The position numbers and the translations under genes were made by a program. Shown in pieces: positions 23,010 to 36,600 of a stretch of 64,000 nt of DNA. Numbering within the stretch: the first letter of the stretch is position 1; the number at the start of each line of letters is the position of its first letter. Source of the stretch: Diplosphaera chodatii (lineage: Eukaryota; Chlorophyta; Trebouxiophyceae; Prasiolales; Stichococcaceae); assembly GCA_032358165.1 (NCBI GenBank), contig JAALGY010000062.1, forward strand, positions 1,763,639-1,827,638. Reading direction: 5' to 3'. The notes beneath the pieces were generated by a model. It saw only the letters and a list, made by a program, of their open reading frames with translations. It was not told the DNA's origin and searched no databases.

Positions 23010-23652
23010 CTACCTTGCAGCGGCGCTATATATGCCCCTGGCCCCAATGCTTTGATCTGCCTTGCAGACCTCGGTGCGGGCGAGCAGGCGAGCCATGACA
23101 CTTGACGAACCCAGGCAGGCTCAACACGTACCGGGCAAAAGCCTCTGATGATTGCACAACACCAGCGCCGCGCTGTCCAAACAAGGGCGTATCGTATTGG
23201 CAGCACAGCAGAGATGCAAAGTCGTCAGCAGTGCACCTGGAACCAGCTCACCAGTCAGCACGAGACGTGCACAGATGTACAGCAAGCCCTCTTAGCAGCG
23301 TCTTTGATTTCAGCGTCATGTTGCGCCAGTGTCGTGTGCATGCCCAACAATTCGATGTTGTTGCGCAACCTGTCAGGCAGATGTCAGCCACAGGAAAGCG
23401 GTTGCTTTTAGAGTGTTCAGGAGTTTGCAGTTGATATTGTTGTTGCTGGTACTTGGCTGTTATACATCTGGAAGATTAGTCACTAGCGACTGTAATTGTG
23501 AGTGCGACCACAAACAAAATGAGCCGTGATCCAACAGCTAGCTGCAAGTCATTGCTCCTTGACATGTTCAAGCTGCTTTGCATTGCCCGTCAGGCACGCT
23601 GCCTTGATGCGCTGCATCCCCAGCACGCACCTGCACAATCACAGCCACTGTG
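23010..23652. other. Convergent intergenic stretch
   Basis: This 640-base stretch lies between the stop of the + strand coiled-coil gene and the stop of the - strand AIG1-like gene. It holds no supported exon and probably carries both 3' untranslated regions. A TGTAA, the polyadenylation signal known from chlorophytes, occurs on the + strand near 23490. Confidence 0.4.
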
Positions 23653-25316
23653 TCAGCGATATGACGATGTTTCAATGAAACATTGATGCAAACGAACCAT
23701 GGGCCTGAGCAAACGAGCGCACCCAAAGAATAACCAATGTCCCAAGAAAAGGCCTGCATTGCAGAGCATACCAATGGCTGAGTACAGCCAGCGCAACACA
23801 AGTAAGAAACTAGAGGACATGACTGCGCCGTCTGGCCACCGACACCAGCAGCATGGGGTCCACCTATGTAGGCAACTGGCGCCCAAGGCTTCGTCCAGTC
23901 GAGGAAAGGGTACAGAAATTTGCCGCTGATCAGGCGCCAGGCGATTGCCCAGACACTGAATGTGGCGGTCCACAGGCCCACCCAGCCGAATAGATACGGA
24001 TGTATCCTAGCGAAGATGCAGAGCACGGTGGTGAGTACGTTAGCACGCCAGCGACATGATTGTCCTGGCTTCACACTGGACACCTGGAAGAATAAGCACA
24101 CCATGCACCTGATGTCGTTGAGCGCAAATTCTACAAGGACCAAGACTGCGTTGCCTCCATGCTGCATATACGACGTGAAGCAGAAGAACAGCCCTGTAAG
24201 CCTTTCGAGCTCAGCGCCTGCAGAGGGTGTTGTACATGTGTCGCCACTGCCAGGCTGGCCAAGCATACGTGCAGTGGCACAGGTGGACAGCAAGTTACAT
24301 GTGCCACAGTCACTATCATGCCACCGCTTCGTTGCATCGGCACACCTGATGTGGTCTCCTTGATCATCGGCCATAGCACCGTCCATGTGACCGAGTCGAC
24401 GATCCACACCGTCTGCAAACAGCACTCCAGGAAGTCAGCTCGGCTTGCAAGCTGACTCAGCGGGATGAAAACTTCATACACAGTGCTGTGCTCGAGATGC
24501 ATTGCACCGTGAACACTGCTCGCAGGGGAATGCAACCCTCACAGTCAGCATGACGTGGTACGCTGCGACTGTTGCATACTCTAGCCATGTGAGCGTGCGC
24601 TCGGCTCTTCGAGTAGGGTGCTGTGCTCTGACCCGCTGCAAGCTGGATACTGTCGCACAAGCAAAGAATGCAATCAGTAGGTAGAAAGACCTGCAAGTGA
24701 CAGCGGCAGCAGTGTCAGCGACGCAGGTGCCATTGCACAGTGTTCGAGTTGAGTTGAGCACGGACTCAGATACGAGGACAGTCTGCTTCATGCTCAACAA
24801 GCAGGCGAGGCCCACCAGACGGTGTAAAACTTGAAGTGTATGGTGCCAGTATGCCCAATCTGCCGGACCGCCACAATGATTGCGATTACCAGTGAGACCA
24901 GCCGCGTGAACAGCAATGTTTGTGGAGAACCTGGAAGACACACGAATGAGGGACGATATAAGAGCTTGCAGGGTGCACCTATGCCATTCTGTCGAAAATC
25001 TAGCGCTGGGGTTATCCATGTGCGTGGCCAGCATATGCCGCACCAAGGCAAGCTGATGTCACGGTTGCAGACCGGTCTCCCCGGGCACCAGCTGGACTGC
25101 AGATCAGGCGAACAAACCGCTGTCTGCACTTGATCAAGCGTGCGGTCAACCACATCACGGAATGCTGGCGCCAGAGCAAGCACCACCGCGCACCTTGTGC
25201 TCCAAGGCTTGACCGTTAGCAACACCACACTCTGCACGACACCCAGGACCAGCACAAGGCCCACAACTGCGGGTCCAACATTGCTTGACCCCTCCACTGT
25301 TGGTGCAACATTCATC
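23653..25316 (-). CDS. FAR-17a/AIG1-like multipass membrane protein
   Basis: The - strand exons encode a series of hydrophobic helices with landmarks of the FAR-17a/AIG1-like family, which in animals includes AIG1 and ADTRP, integral-membrane hydrolases of fatty-acid esters of hydroxy fatty acids. The start at 25316 gives MNVAPTVEG followed by a membrane segment (GLVLVLGVVQSVVLL). Later segments are FTRLVSLVIAIIVAVRQIGH (near 24920), SFYLLIAFFACATVSSLQ (near 24690), VDSVTWTVLWPMI (near 24390), FCFTSYMQHGGNAVLVLVEF (near 24170; the His-Gly-Gly-Asn is in the family's catalytic-His region) and FARIHPYLFGWVGLWTATF followed by KFLYPFLDW (24040-23880). The last exon has GMLCNAGLFLGHWLFFGCARL and stops at 23653. 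The YPFLDW and HGGNA motifs carry the assignment. The Thr nucleophile of the animal enzymes could not be placed with certainty. Exon borders in the N-terminal half are approximate. Confidence 0.72.
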
Positions 25317-25650
25317 TTCACTGATGCACACAAGCAAGCATATTCACGAGGCGATCGCGCAGTCAGCAAGCGACACGAAATGTAAGGAACAGACCCCGCA
25401 CGATGAAGCACTTGCGTGCAGTCTCGCCCGGTGTTCTGCACTGTGCTTGGGACACAGCATGCAAAGGGCGGTTCCTCGACAAGCCGCACGTGCCTGTACG
25501 GTATGTACTGATCACTGGCATCAATACTGAAACTGCATGAGGTGGAAGGATAGTCCAGGGGTGTGTCCGATGTCCAGTTTGTTGGGGTCGTGTATCTCTT
25601 ACAACAACACTGCAACTCGTCTCAATCCTGATCTGCAGAGACGCCGATCA

Positions 25651-28600
25651 TCACAAGTGAACCAGCTCCGCTTGCGCGGTCAGCTCGCCGAAGAAGTTCT
25701 GCTCCGGTACGGACGCCAGAGTGTCGGCATCCACTCCTGCCTCCAGTGCTGCGCCAGACAGCGTCGACCTGGGCGGTCCCGTGAACCGCACCCTGAAAGC
25801 AGACAGCCAACACTCGGCAAGGCCTGCGCTGCATGCACGTCAGAGGAGCCTCAGCCACTTGCCCGCTCGACCGACAGCAGCAACCAACTGGTGGCAGGCT
25901 CTCAGCTCGTGCCAGCAGCCAGGCAGACCAAGGACCAAAGGTGGACACAGTCACAGTCATATCAGTCAAAGGCTGCTTTCGCAACACAACTCGCGGCCAG
26001 CTGTAAGTGGTCCACACCTGCAGACCGCCTCCTCCACAGCCACGGCGGTCAGGCCGCCGCGCCGCTCCGCCGCCAGCGGGTCGCCAGCGGTGTCCGGCTC
26101 GAAGTATGCCTTCACGTCCCCGCTGGTGCCAGGCGCTAAGGGCGGCAGCCGCCACCGCACCCGCTGCTGCTTGCTCGCCCACGTCGCCGCTGGCGACACC
26201 TGCATGGACAGCTCAGCAGCTGGGACACTTTCACGCTGCCCATGGCACGGTAACGAGGCACCTCGCTACTGCACACCCAGTCGTCCCAAGCAAAAAAATG
26301 TTTACTTGTGGTTCCTCTGTGGGGATTCGCCGACCACCAACACATGTGCACGTTGGCCCAGCTTACCTTCAGCGGCTGGCCCAGGTGCGGGTGCAGATCG
26401 ATGTCCACCACGGCCGAGTACAGGGGCAGCAGGGACCCCGGGTTGACCACGTAGCGCAGCACCAGCGTCAACCGCCGCCGGCCGGGCGTCCCCTGCGCCG
26501 CAGCGTCGGCCTGCGTTGCCACCGCTGGCGGCAGAGCCGGCTTCGCACCAGCAGAAGCTGCCTCTGCGGCCCGGGGCTCTGCCGCCTTTGCTGTGGTGTC
26601 GCTCGCATGCGCTGGGCCGTCCGTGGGCAAAGTGTCGGGATCTGCAGTCGGTGCTGCGTCTGCACCGTCCTCAGCTGGCTGCTCGGCACCATCCCCCCCT
26701 GGGGTGCCAGCCTGTGGCATCTCGGCCTCGCTGGACATGGTCGCATGCTCGTCTTCGGTCAGCAGGCTGGCCTCCTCCGCTGCAGTGTCGCCGTTTCCAT
26801 TGCCCAGGCTGAGTGTCCCCTCCGTGCTGGCTGCCTCTGCAGTGGCGCTGTCGGCAGCGTTGGTGGCCTGGGCTGCTGCTGGCTGTGACTCCTCAACTGG
26901 TTCGCTGAGGATCGCAATGAAGCGCACCTGTGAAACAGGTCATGATTTCATAAAGTGGCACTGCGGGACCCGCTGTACCTCCCCTGGCCACACACCAGCT
27001 TTGAAAGCGGTAGCTGCATGAGGCACCCCTTCCCTCCTGTCGGAAGGATGGCAGGGTAGCAGGACAGCAGATGGGGCACCTGGATGGGCGGTGGCAACGC
27101 CACAGCGGGCAGCTTGTACTGCAGGAACACCGGCTTGGCCTTGCCGAAGGTGGCGTCAAACGCCGCGATGTGCAGCCCGGTGTCATACCACTCGTCCGTG
27201 CGCACCTGCAATCGGCAGTTGTGAATCAGCATGGTCTGTGAATATGAGGATGGTCATTGGTGAGACCACATCGGGCTACGGGGCATGCTATGTCGGCAAT
27301 GCCAATTGCGCGCCATATGCATACAGTTGGTGCGCACCGTGATGCCGAGATCAGCCTGAGCAGCACGCACGCCGCGCTGTACGCCGGCGGGTGCTGTCGG
27401 TGGCAGCTGGAGCCTGAGGATTGAAAACCACTTGTTGGCGCACATGACTTATTTGTTGGGCGATGTTGAGAACAGGCCTACAGCCTGCACTTCAACAACA
27501 CGTCTACCAGACTCCCCACACATCCAGGCCAGCCAGTTGATGTCCTGCTCACCTGAACAGGGTTTTGAGGTGTTCCTTGTCCAGCGGCACGGTGCCCAGC
27601 ACCTGGCCCAACAGCCCGGCCTTCTTGATGTCGCGCCCAACCACATGGCAGCGCCACACCTCCTTCAGCCACAGCCCTCGGGGCCCTGCTTCCATTGGTG
27701 ACACACGTTCGAGAACACGCCAGGTGATGAGATTGCAGATGGCGGTAGATCATGTCCACAGAGTCGCAGCCTCATGCCCACAGGGTCGCAGCACACAGCC
27801 ACATGCTGTGAACTGCTCAAATTGCCAAGGCCCTATGCATAGAGGGTACAACGTCCTGCAAACAACTGCTGCCTGCTGCAGGTCAGCATGCTGGAATTGT
27901 AGCGTAATTAACCAAGGTATATGTGAAGCTTGCATGGGTATCCTCAAAATGCTCTGGCAACCGGCCAGCTGCTTCACCTGTGGGCGTGGCGGGGAAGTCG
28001 AGCTCGTCAATGGGCGGCGCATCGGGGCGCGGGCCGTCTGGGAAGGACGTCCACATGTCGCCGCCCTGCAGCAGCAGCCAGCACAAGCATGACAAAGCTA
28101 CCTGGCATGGCAGGGTGCCTGGGCATGCACCAGTCTCCCCACAAAGCGTCAGAGTGCACTCCATCATGAAGTCCCAGGTGGACAGGGTGGTCAGATGGAA
28201 AGGTGGTGCTCACAATGGGCTCGTCGGGGCCCAGCTCCCTGGCCTCGCGTTCCGCCGCCTCCGCAGCGTCGATCTCGCTCTGCGTCGGCGACAGCGTCTG
28301 CAGCCGGTAGCCGCTCATATCCCACCCTGCGCAGCACAGGCCCAAGCGCCTCGAGTTGCACGGTGAAGAGCGATGTGACACACGCCACCAATGAAGTGCT
28401 TGTCATCCCACATGCCCTCGGCAGGCGTCCCACCTGCTGCGGGCCCGGCAGAGGGCGCCTCTGGTGCCACATACGCCAGCGGCGGCAGCGCATCCTCCGG
28501 CAGCCGGAAGGTGCCCTGTGTGAGCGGGTCCACCTCCTCTGCGAGCGACCTGCCGGGGGTGGACACTGTCATCAGCTGAAGTGTTGTTGCCATCCAGGCC

Positions 28601-30168
28601 AGCAAGCATGCGCCCTTCAAGTGGATGCAGATGCCGCAAGATGCGACACCCGGTTGCAGCGACCTGTGCTTGAAGTTTTGCCCGCTACATAGCACCTGGG
28701 CGTCTGTAGCATAGAAGTGGGTCCCCAGGCACCATGCATTCGAAGCACTACAGGCAGGTGGCAGGCCTGCTGACTTGCTGACACACCTTGGCCCCACATA
28801 GAGGGGTGTGGCCTCTGCAACTGGCTTCTTTTCGCCACCACGCAGCATTGCAAGCGGGTTGGTGACACTCCTGCGAAGCTGCTTCATGGCTTTGGTGGCT
28901 TCGCTGCTGATGCTGTCGACTGCTGCATCTGCTGCTGCCACGCCGGCCTTGAGCTGCCCGCCATTCGCTAGCAATGCTGCAATTGCCAAGTACACCTGCA
29001 ACAAATGTCCATGTTGCTTACATCACATGAAGAGGCAGCTGATCAACACAGTCTGCACCACAACTCAACACAAACGCTCCTCGGCCGCTCGCTGCTATCA
29101 CATCTGGTGTCACATCCTCAAGCTGTAGCCAGAGTTGTCAAGGAGGCTGATGCGTGCAAGAGCAGACAAGTGGCTATCTTACCTCTGGGAAGCGGCTGGT
29201 CAGCTTTTCCGGTGTCAAAGTCACGCTACGGTTGATGGTGCAGAGCCGGTGCACGATCGCGTTGACCAGCTGCGTGCTGAAGAAGATGTTCATGAAGACG
29301 GGTGCGACCGCCATCACATACACGCCCGACACCAGCCGGTACACAACACGGAACCTGGCAGATTGGCAATAATAGTGAGTCAGCACCTTGTACTCTTGGA
29401 CTGACAGGCTGCGTTGTACCAGTGGGTAGTTAGCGAACGTACATGACGCCGGCAGTGGCATGTACCTGTCGTTGCTGGCTGGCATATCCCCAGACGCATA
29501 GCCCGGTGGGTTATCGCCTGATCTGCAGGTGCAACACAGTCTGGCTGTCAGACAGTGCTGCACTAGCAACTTGCTGCGCTGCACCTTCACATGTTTGCAT
29601 CAAACTTGCAGCAGCCAGATAGGTTACCCGTCGTCATCCTTGGTGCCGGAGGCATGGCTTGCCAGTAAAGCCGCCACCTCAAAGGAGGCATCAACCGCAG
29701 CCTTGATGTCGACCCCACGTCTGCACATAAACATCGATGCCAAGTCAAAACGCATCGCCCAGGCCAGACCATTGCAACTCGACATGCACCTACATCAACA
29801 GGACAACGATGCCGCATTTGGAGCATCCTGCGAACAGCATCGCACGTCTGCGTCAGTAGCGCGGGCCCTCGCTTCGATCGAAGCACGATCGCCACCTCCA
29901 ACCCAGCGACCATGCTATCACACTGTTGGATGCGGCCTGAGTGTCTCCTGTGCGCGTGTCCAGCGAGTGACGGCCATGCACCACGGACCAGTCAATCTGC
30001 TTCCAGTACTGTGTTTCAGCTCACAATTGATCCGTCTGTATGTGTCTCTGGGGGCGGGTCCTCAGATTTGTATATGTTGGGATTGTTGCCGAGATCAGTC
30101 AAGCCCCTGTGGATGGTGAGCACCGTGCTGGCAACCTGCTGGAATGAGCGAGTCCTATGGGTCAGCAT
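25651..30168 (-). CDS. Adaptor medium-subunit-like protein with C-terminal mu-homology domain
   Basis: A long multi-exon - strand gene. The C-terminal part matches the mu-homology domain of muniscins and adaptor medium subunits: LVLRYVVNPGSLLPLYSAVV (near 26450), ATWASKQQRVRWRLPPLAPG with SGDVKAYF (near 26160), VRFTGPPRSTLSGAALEAG and a stop at 25651. Upstream exons carry WYDTGLHIAAFDATFGKAK, LKEVWRCHVVGRDIKKAG and a long Ala/Glu/Asp-rich insert (26900-26550). The N-terminal half has a longin-like segment: VVYRLVSGVYVMAVAP, NIFFSTQLVNAIVHRL and LTPEKLTSRFPE (29350-29185), then VYLAIAALLANGGQ (near 28990). A longin-type N-terminus plus mu domain is the layout of AP mu subunits and of the TSET/TPLATE-complex subunit TCUP/TML. 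I favour a TCUP/TML-like endocytic adaptor but cannot exclude another mu-type protein. Exons upstream of 29730, including a possible first exon at 30168, are uncertain. Confidence 0.68.
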
Positions 30169-30661
30169 GTCGCGCTGTTGTTAGCGCCTACGGTGATGAC
30201 ATTGGTGGCACAATGACACAAGCAGTGCCTGCAGTGCTGCAGAAGCCTGGGCCAGGGTCGATAAGCTGCAGGACAGAGGCAGCTAAAGGCCATCATTGCA
30301 GTCTGCTGTTTGCAGAGGTTCGACGGCTAGGCTACTGGTCGAGTCATAAACAGGAACTGCAGCTCACCTGCCTTGTGGTCTTGAAAGTTTGCCAGGGCTG
30401 GTGCCATCAGACATATTGCTGTTGGTCACTGTTTCCTGCACGGAACTGAAAACTCCTGAGATGCACTTCTGCAGAGCTTCAGTTCGACGAAAGTTGGTTG
30501 CTCTGTGATCTCACGCCCTGCTTGAAGCCGGGTTGCTGCCGAAGTTTACTTCTCTGCGCTGCTTCACCCGATTCTGCTTTGATCTGTCAGGGAGTAGCTG
30601 CATTAGTGGCGGTGTCTGAAGCTGGATTGGAGGAGCTGGATCAGTCTGTTGGTCCGGAGCC

Positions 30662-33600
30662 ATGGTCAGCACCAGGCGTAGGGGAGCCCCTGCACAGACG
30701 GCAGCGCATGTGGCTTCGCAGAATGACTTGCACCCAGGAGCTCCTGCAGCAGAGCCCACGTCACATCCACTCACTGATGTGGAGGATCAGGTATAGCAGA
30801 ACTGCCCTACACCGCTTCAGCTCTGCTCTGTCAAAGCCCCCTTTGCCCATGTGCATCCGTGTGCCTATGGTTAGTTTAATAGGATGGAACATCTGCATGA
30901 ATCCAGCAGGCAGAGGTGCATGACGAGGCGCAAGGTGCCGAGATAGCTCCTGCGCTGGCTGAGGAGGCAGCTCCCGCAGCAGTGCCAGCAGAGCTGCCAC
31001 CGGACATCCAGCAGGCGGCGGCGGAGGCAGCCGTTGCAGCGCTGGATGCAGGCGCGACGGCAGACGAGGCTATGGAAACTGCAGCCGACACAGCTGCAGA
31101 CGCAGTGGAGGTCGAGGCGGAGGAAGCTGCAGACGCTGCTGCGGAGGCTGCAGCGACGGAGGCGACACCCATGGAGCCTGATGCAGTCGACACCATTGAT
31201 GAACTACCTGCCGCTGACGACACCCCTGGCGAAGCCCTTGCGCCGGAGCTTGGAGCGGCTGCAGACCGCGTCGCCGCAATAGCTGATGCCGACCCCGCTG
31301 ATGATGCTGCAGCGTCAGCGATGGACGTTGCAGCAGCTGAGGCAGCTGCAGCAGACACGCAGGCAGCCCAGCCTGCTGCTGCGCCTATGGCCACGCAGCA
31401 GGTGCAGCAGGACGATGCGCCGCCGAGCAGCCAGCAGGATAATGCCAGGAGGCCGCAGCCGCCCGAGGAGTGGGAGCTGATGGACATCCCCGAGGAGTGG
31501 CGACCGCTGCCGTTGCTGAAGGTACCTGGGTCATGAAACTGCATGTGAGCTGATGAAAACACTTCCAGGCCTGCTGTGCATGATGCCGGTGCACCGCCCA
31601 CATGATACCTTCCATAAGACGCAACCCTATCGATCTTCAACCCCGTTCCTTCGTAGGTCAGCAAGGTCCCAGAAGCCATGACAGAGGAACAGCTGCGCGC
31701 TGTGCTGGATGCAGCTGGTGTGCAAGCACACTCCATCAGCTATGAAGCGCCAGCATTGCACATGAAAACAGCGTATGTGCGGCTGCCAGCGCCGCCGCTG
31801 CCTTGGTTGGCCAACGGCACGGCGGCGACTGGCAACGGCACGGAGCAGCTGCTCACATTGGCCGACACAGTCGATGCTGAGGAGGCAGCAATGGATGCTG
31901 GCGGCACCAAACTGGCAGGTGGGCAATGAGGATGTCCACAGTCGCTGTGCTGTCATTTCTGTACACCTGGCCACAGCGACATCTGTCAGGTGACTGTGGT
32001 CGGTCGGCGCCGATCGTCGTCATGCCCTTGGGTGCAGGTGAGAGCGGCCAGGCGGACGGCGACGCTGCAAGCGCCGATGCTGCCACTGCTGAGCCAGCAC
32101 CAGTGGCTGAGGCAGCAGAAGGTGGTGACCCGGCTGCAGCAGATACCGCGCCAGCAGATGCTGTCGCCGCCAAAGCTGTCAGCGATCCACAGCCCTCTGG
32201 ACAGGTCGGAACCCCGGCGAAGAATGGGCGTGGCGGTGCCAACGGTCGCGAGCGCCGCCCCAAAGTCGATGTGCAGCGCATTGCAGAGGTGAGGCAGCAG
32301 TACAGACGTGCCACTATGGGACATGCACATCCTGATTCTCTGCCCGGTGCCCATTTCATCCACCGCACCTTCGTGGACGCTGCAGAGAGCATGATGGCTT
32401 GCTTGGTCAAACATGTTCATACTGCTCTTGATGCAGAATACGGTGAAGGCGCTCATCCGGGCCAAGCCCAGTTGGGAGGGCAAGGAACTGGCATTTGATG
32501 CAGTGCCACTCGCAACGCAGCTCTTCCTGGGCAATATCAGCAGGTGATGACATGTAGTCCTGACACCATTGCTGTCATACGCAACTGCAGCTCAGCAAGG
32601 TACACTGGCAGGGCAAACTGCATGCTTACGTGCCTCGTGTTATCCTGTAGCGAGTGGAGCAGCGTCGATGCGATGCGGTCCGACCTTGCACAGTACGGAC
32701 CCATCGAGCGAGCCTTCATCATGCACAATGCCGCAGGGCAAAGCAAGGTTAGCAGGTTATCTACCCAGACACCATTCCCACCAGTTGGAATGGCACCCTG
32801 CAAGTGGTCCTGACCGGCACGCAACTGTGCAATTGCGTGAAGACTGATGAAATGAGAGGCAGCTGCAGGAGTTTGACATTGAAGTTGCCTCCTTGACTGC
32901 AGGACTATGGTTTCGTAGACTTTGCACAGCCCTCGGCAGCGGTGGCAGCCAAAGCGGCGCTTGAAAAGCGGAGCAGCGGCAGGTTTGGCGGCCCCCCCAT
33001 GACTGAGCTTGCCAAGCCAGCCGTTTCGCTGCGCAAAGCGACCATGACGGTCGCCGAGAAGAAGGAGCAGGAGCGGAAGGAGGAAGAAGCGAAGGCCACA
33101 GCCGCTGTGGTGGATGCGGATGGCGAAGCTGCTGCCACTGCTGCACCTGACGCAGCCGCCGCAAACGGCACTGTCACTACCGCAGCAGCTGATGATGCCG
33201 CCGCTGCTGCTGCCGCTGAGCCAGACTCCAAGTCAGCCCAGCCTGCAAACGGCACTGCTGATGCCACAGCGGATGGTGCCAGCGGTGCAGCACAGGCCAC
33301 AGCCACACCTGCAGATGCGGCTGCAGCCACCGCAGCAGCAGACACGAAGCCTGCGCAGAGGCCGCACGGCCAAGTCAAGCTGCTGCAGGTGGGCTTTGCC
33401 AGCGGTTTGGTGCCTTGCTCCCTCGCCAGGTGGACATGCATAAGGGCGTCAGGTCCCTGCGGTGCAGTGTCAGGACTCAAGTTGAGTGATGCATGCAGGT
33501 GGAGTGGGCGGCACCGCGGTCGGTACCGCCGCTGTTCAGCCGTATCCTGTACGTTGGCAACCTACGACCGGTGCGTGCATGTGCCATCGCATGTTGGTTG

Positions 33601-36600
33601 TCAGTCCATCCTTAGGAATGCAGCACACCAGCAACCGTGCCCTCTCACTTGCTGTTGGACATCGCAACTGGCACAGCCCCCAAACTGCCCATGTGCAGGC
33701 CAGCCGGGACAGCGGGCTGCTGAAGGGGTACTTCCATCAATTTGGCCGCGTGCGTGACGTTCACCTACAGAAGGACAAGGTCACCTACGCCAGCAAGAAC
33801 TTTGCCTTCATCACCTTTGCACACTCCCTGGATGCCGACAAGTACGCCGCCGCCCATCGGCTGCATGCTTTGCTTCCTCTTCCGACACCTCTGTTGCATT
33901 GCAGCCTTCTTGATTGTGTGCGCAGTGACGAGCATGCATGTTAATTCCTGCCCATGTGGCCCTGCTGCCCTTTTGCCTGTCATACTTACTGGATGCCAGC
34001 GGCATGCCGACCTTGTGCGCACTGGCAGCAGCTGTGCTCGCAGCGACTGCTGATTGGCGGCCTCTCTGCAAACAGGGCTTACAGGGCGCTGGAGGGGCCA
34101 GAGGACTCCAAGCTTGGGCCAGTGCTGGTCTCCCTGGCCAACCCCCTGAAGCAGGTGCCCCACCTGACGCACAATCTTCCGATGTGTACGAAGATCCACC
34201 AGCAAACCATGCATTGACAGCGAGATGTCTGGCAGCTGGTGGGACTCCGGTGGACACAACTCAGTGTTGTGTGCACCCTGTCCGCAGGACGAGCGCAAGT
34301 CACGGATGGAGAGGGAGGCCGAGGTCCGCGGCGAGGCGCCCAACGCCAAGCGCGGGCGCCGCGACCGGGCGGGCGTCGGCGGGGGACCGCCCCCCGAGCG
34401 GCCCCGCCTCTGGGGCCCCGACGCAGGCCGCGGTGGGGTCCCGCATCACCTGGGAACCTCGCTGCGCAGCGCATCGCCCTGCTGTGTGCACCAACTGCAC
34501 TGGCAGTTTCCTGACTGTATCCACACGGCATGTTAGTGCCAGACGCTGCTAGTACTCACTCGGCCGTAGTCTCTGACACTGCGTGTTGGCTCCCATTGGC
34601 CAGGCCGCGGTGGGCCCCCTGGTGGGCGAGGTGGACCGCCCGGCGCATTCCTCGGCGCCGGGGGCCGTGGCATGGTCTCCCTGGCAGCGGGCCGCATGGG
34701 CGGCCGCAGCAGCCCCGGCCCGGGATACGGCGCGGCAGCGGGGATGCGCGGTGGGCGGGGCGGCTTTGCTGGTCCGCCGCGGGCCATGATGCCCCCCAAT
34801 GCAGGTGGCCGCACGATGCCGATGGGCGGCCGGGGCGGCTACAGGGCTCCCGGCGGCTACGGCGGCGCCGGCGTCGGCGTGGGCAGCTACCCGGGCGGGG
34901 GGCGCGGGCAGCCGCCGCCACCCCAGGGCATCCGTCCCAACTACCCGGGCCAAGGCGCTGGGCGCATGATGGGCGGCAGGCCGATGGGCAGGCCACAACA
35001 GAATTACGGCCACCAGGCACAGCAGGTGAGCCATGCCCCACACTCATACCACCAGCACTGCAAGCTTATGCATGCAGGCGTCGGTCGGGTGCACTGCATA
35101 TCTGCTGTATGTGTGTGCTGCTGGTAGCGATCGTCATCAATATCTGTAGGATGTGATGGCGGCTCAGCTAGCGGCCGCGCAGCGTGCGGCGCAGCTGGCC
35201 GCCGCCGAGGCCGCGCGCTACCAGCAGGAGGCCGCCGCCGCCGCCCGACGGGTGTGCATGCTGTCTGTAGTGCTGTGCTTGACCTCAAGTCGCCAAGCTG
35301 TTGAGCAGCCGCTGCGGCATGTGACTTGCAGAGTGGGAATCTTCAGCACGTCAGTGTGATGTGTGTGCAGGCTGCGGCGGAGGCGGAGGCGCGCCGGAAG
35401 GCAGAGGAGGAGGCCCGCGCTGCAAGGGCCGCCGCAGCCCAGCGCGCCGCTGCTGCACAGCAGCAGCAGCAGCAGCAGCGGCAGCAGCAGCAGCAGCAGG
35501 TGGCCTCACATCCCTACGCTTGTCCTTCCTGCGCTTGACGTGGGCACGCCCTGCATGTGCAGGTTGATGCACTCATTCTAGACGTCCCGTGCTTTTGAGG
35601 CGCCTAAATAAGAGTGCTGAATGAGATGTCGAGGCACAGCTTGTACCATTCTTGCAAATGCAGTATGGCAGAGGCAGCAGCTATGACTACAGCACCGGTG
35701 TGCCAACTGCGCCACTCTACAACCGGGGCCAGGAAACTAGCGCCGGCTTTGGCAGCAGCGCCATCGCATCTGGCTATGGCACCCAGGTAGAATGAGGAAC
35801 CAGAGCAGCTGCGAACCTGAGCATGGAAGCATCTACATGCATGGACTGAATGGCCACCATCCTTCGTAAGGTCATCATGTCAACGTGCAGGGAGCTGCCA
35901 GCAATGCCGGTCAGTCGGGGTATCCCACACAGTCAGGCTACCCAGCAAGCAGCAGCGCGCTCGCGTCAGCCTACACTGGCGGCGGCGGCGGCGGCGCAGC
36001 AGCAGGGTACCCGGCTTCGACGCCGGGATACAGCACCTCCCAGCAGCAGTCCGGGTACGGCCCGCAGCAGGCGTCAGCGTACGGCTCAGCTGCGCAGCAG
36101 GCTTCACCTTACGGGGCGGCACAGCAGGCGTCACCCTATGGGTCCACAGCGCAGCAGCCTTCAGTTTACGGGACGACAGCACAGCAGCCGTCAGCTTATG
36201 GCTCCGCAGCACAGCAGGCGTCTGCGTATGGGGCTGTTGGACAGCAGGCGGCATCCGGCACCCCAGGGCAGCAGTCGGGGTATGGCACTGCTGCGCAGCA
36301 GACCGGCTACACTGCCACGGGACAGCAGGGTGGCTACAATACTACAGGGCAGCAGACGGGGTACAGCACCGCAGGACAGCAGGCCGGCTACAGCGCCGCA
36401 GGGCAGCAGTCGGCCTACAGTGCCTATGGACAGCAGTCGGGCTATGACGCCAGCGCATACGGTGCCGGCGGTGGGAGCGGCCACGGCGGCCAGCAGAGTG
36501 GATATGGAAGCACCGCCGCTGCATCCACCTATGGCCAGCAGGGCTCTGCAGGGCAGCCCAACACCGCCGGTTTTGGACAGGTGACGCTCAAACAGTGTCC

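Noticed and set aside
30876..31736. 286-codon - strand open frame rich in Ala and Ser
   Set aside because: It mirrors the acidic Ala/Glu-rich exon of the + strand RNA-binding gene, whose frame and splice sites fit the rest of that gene.
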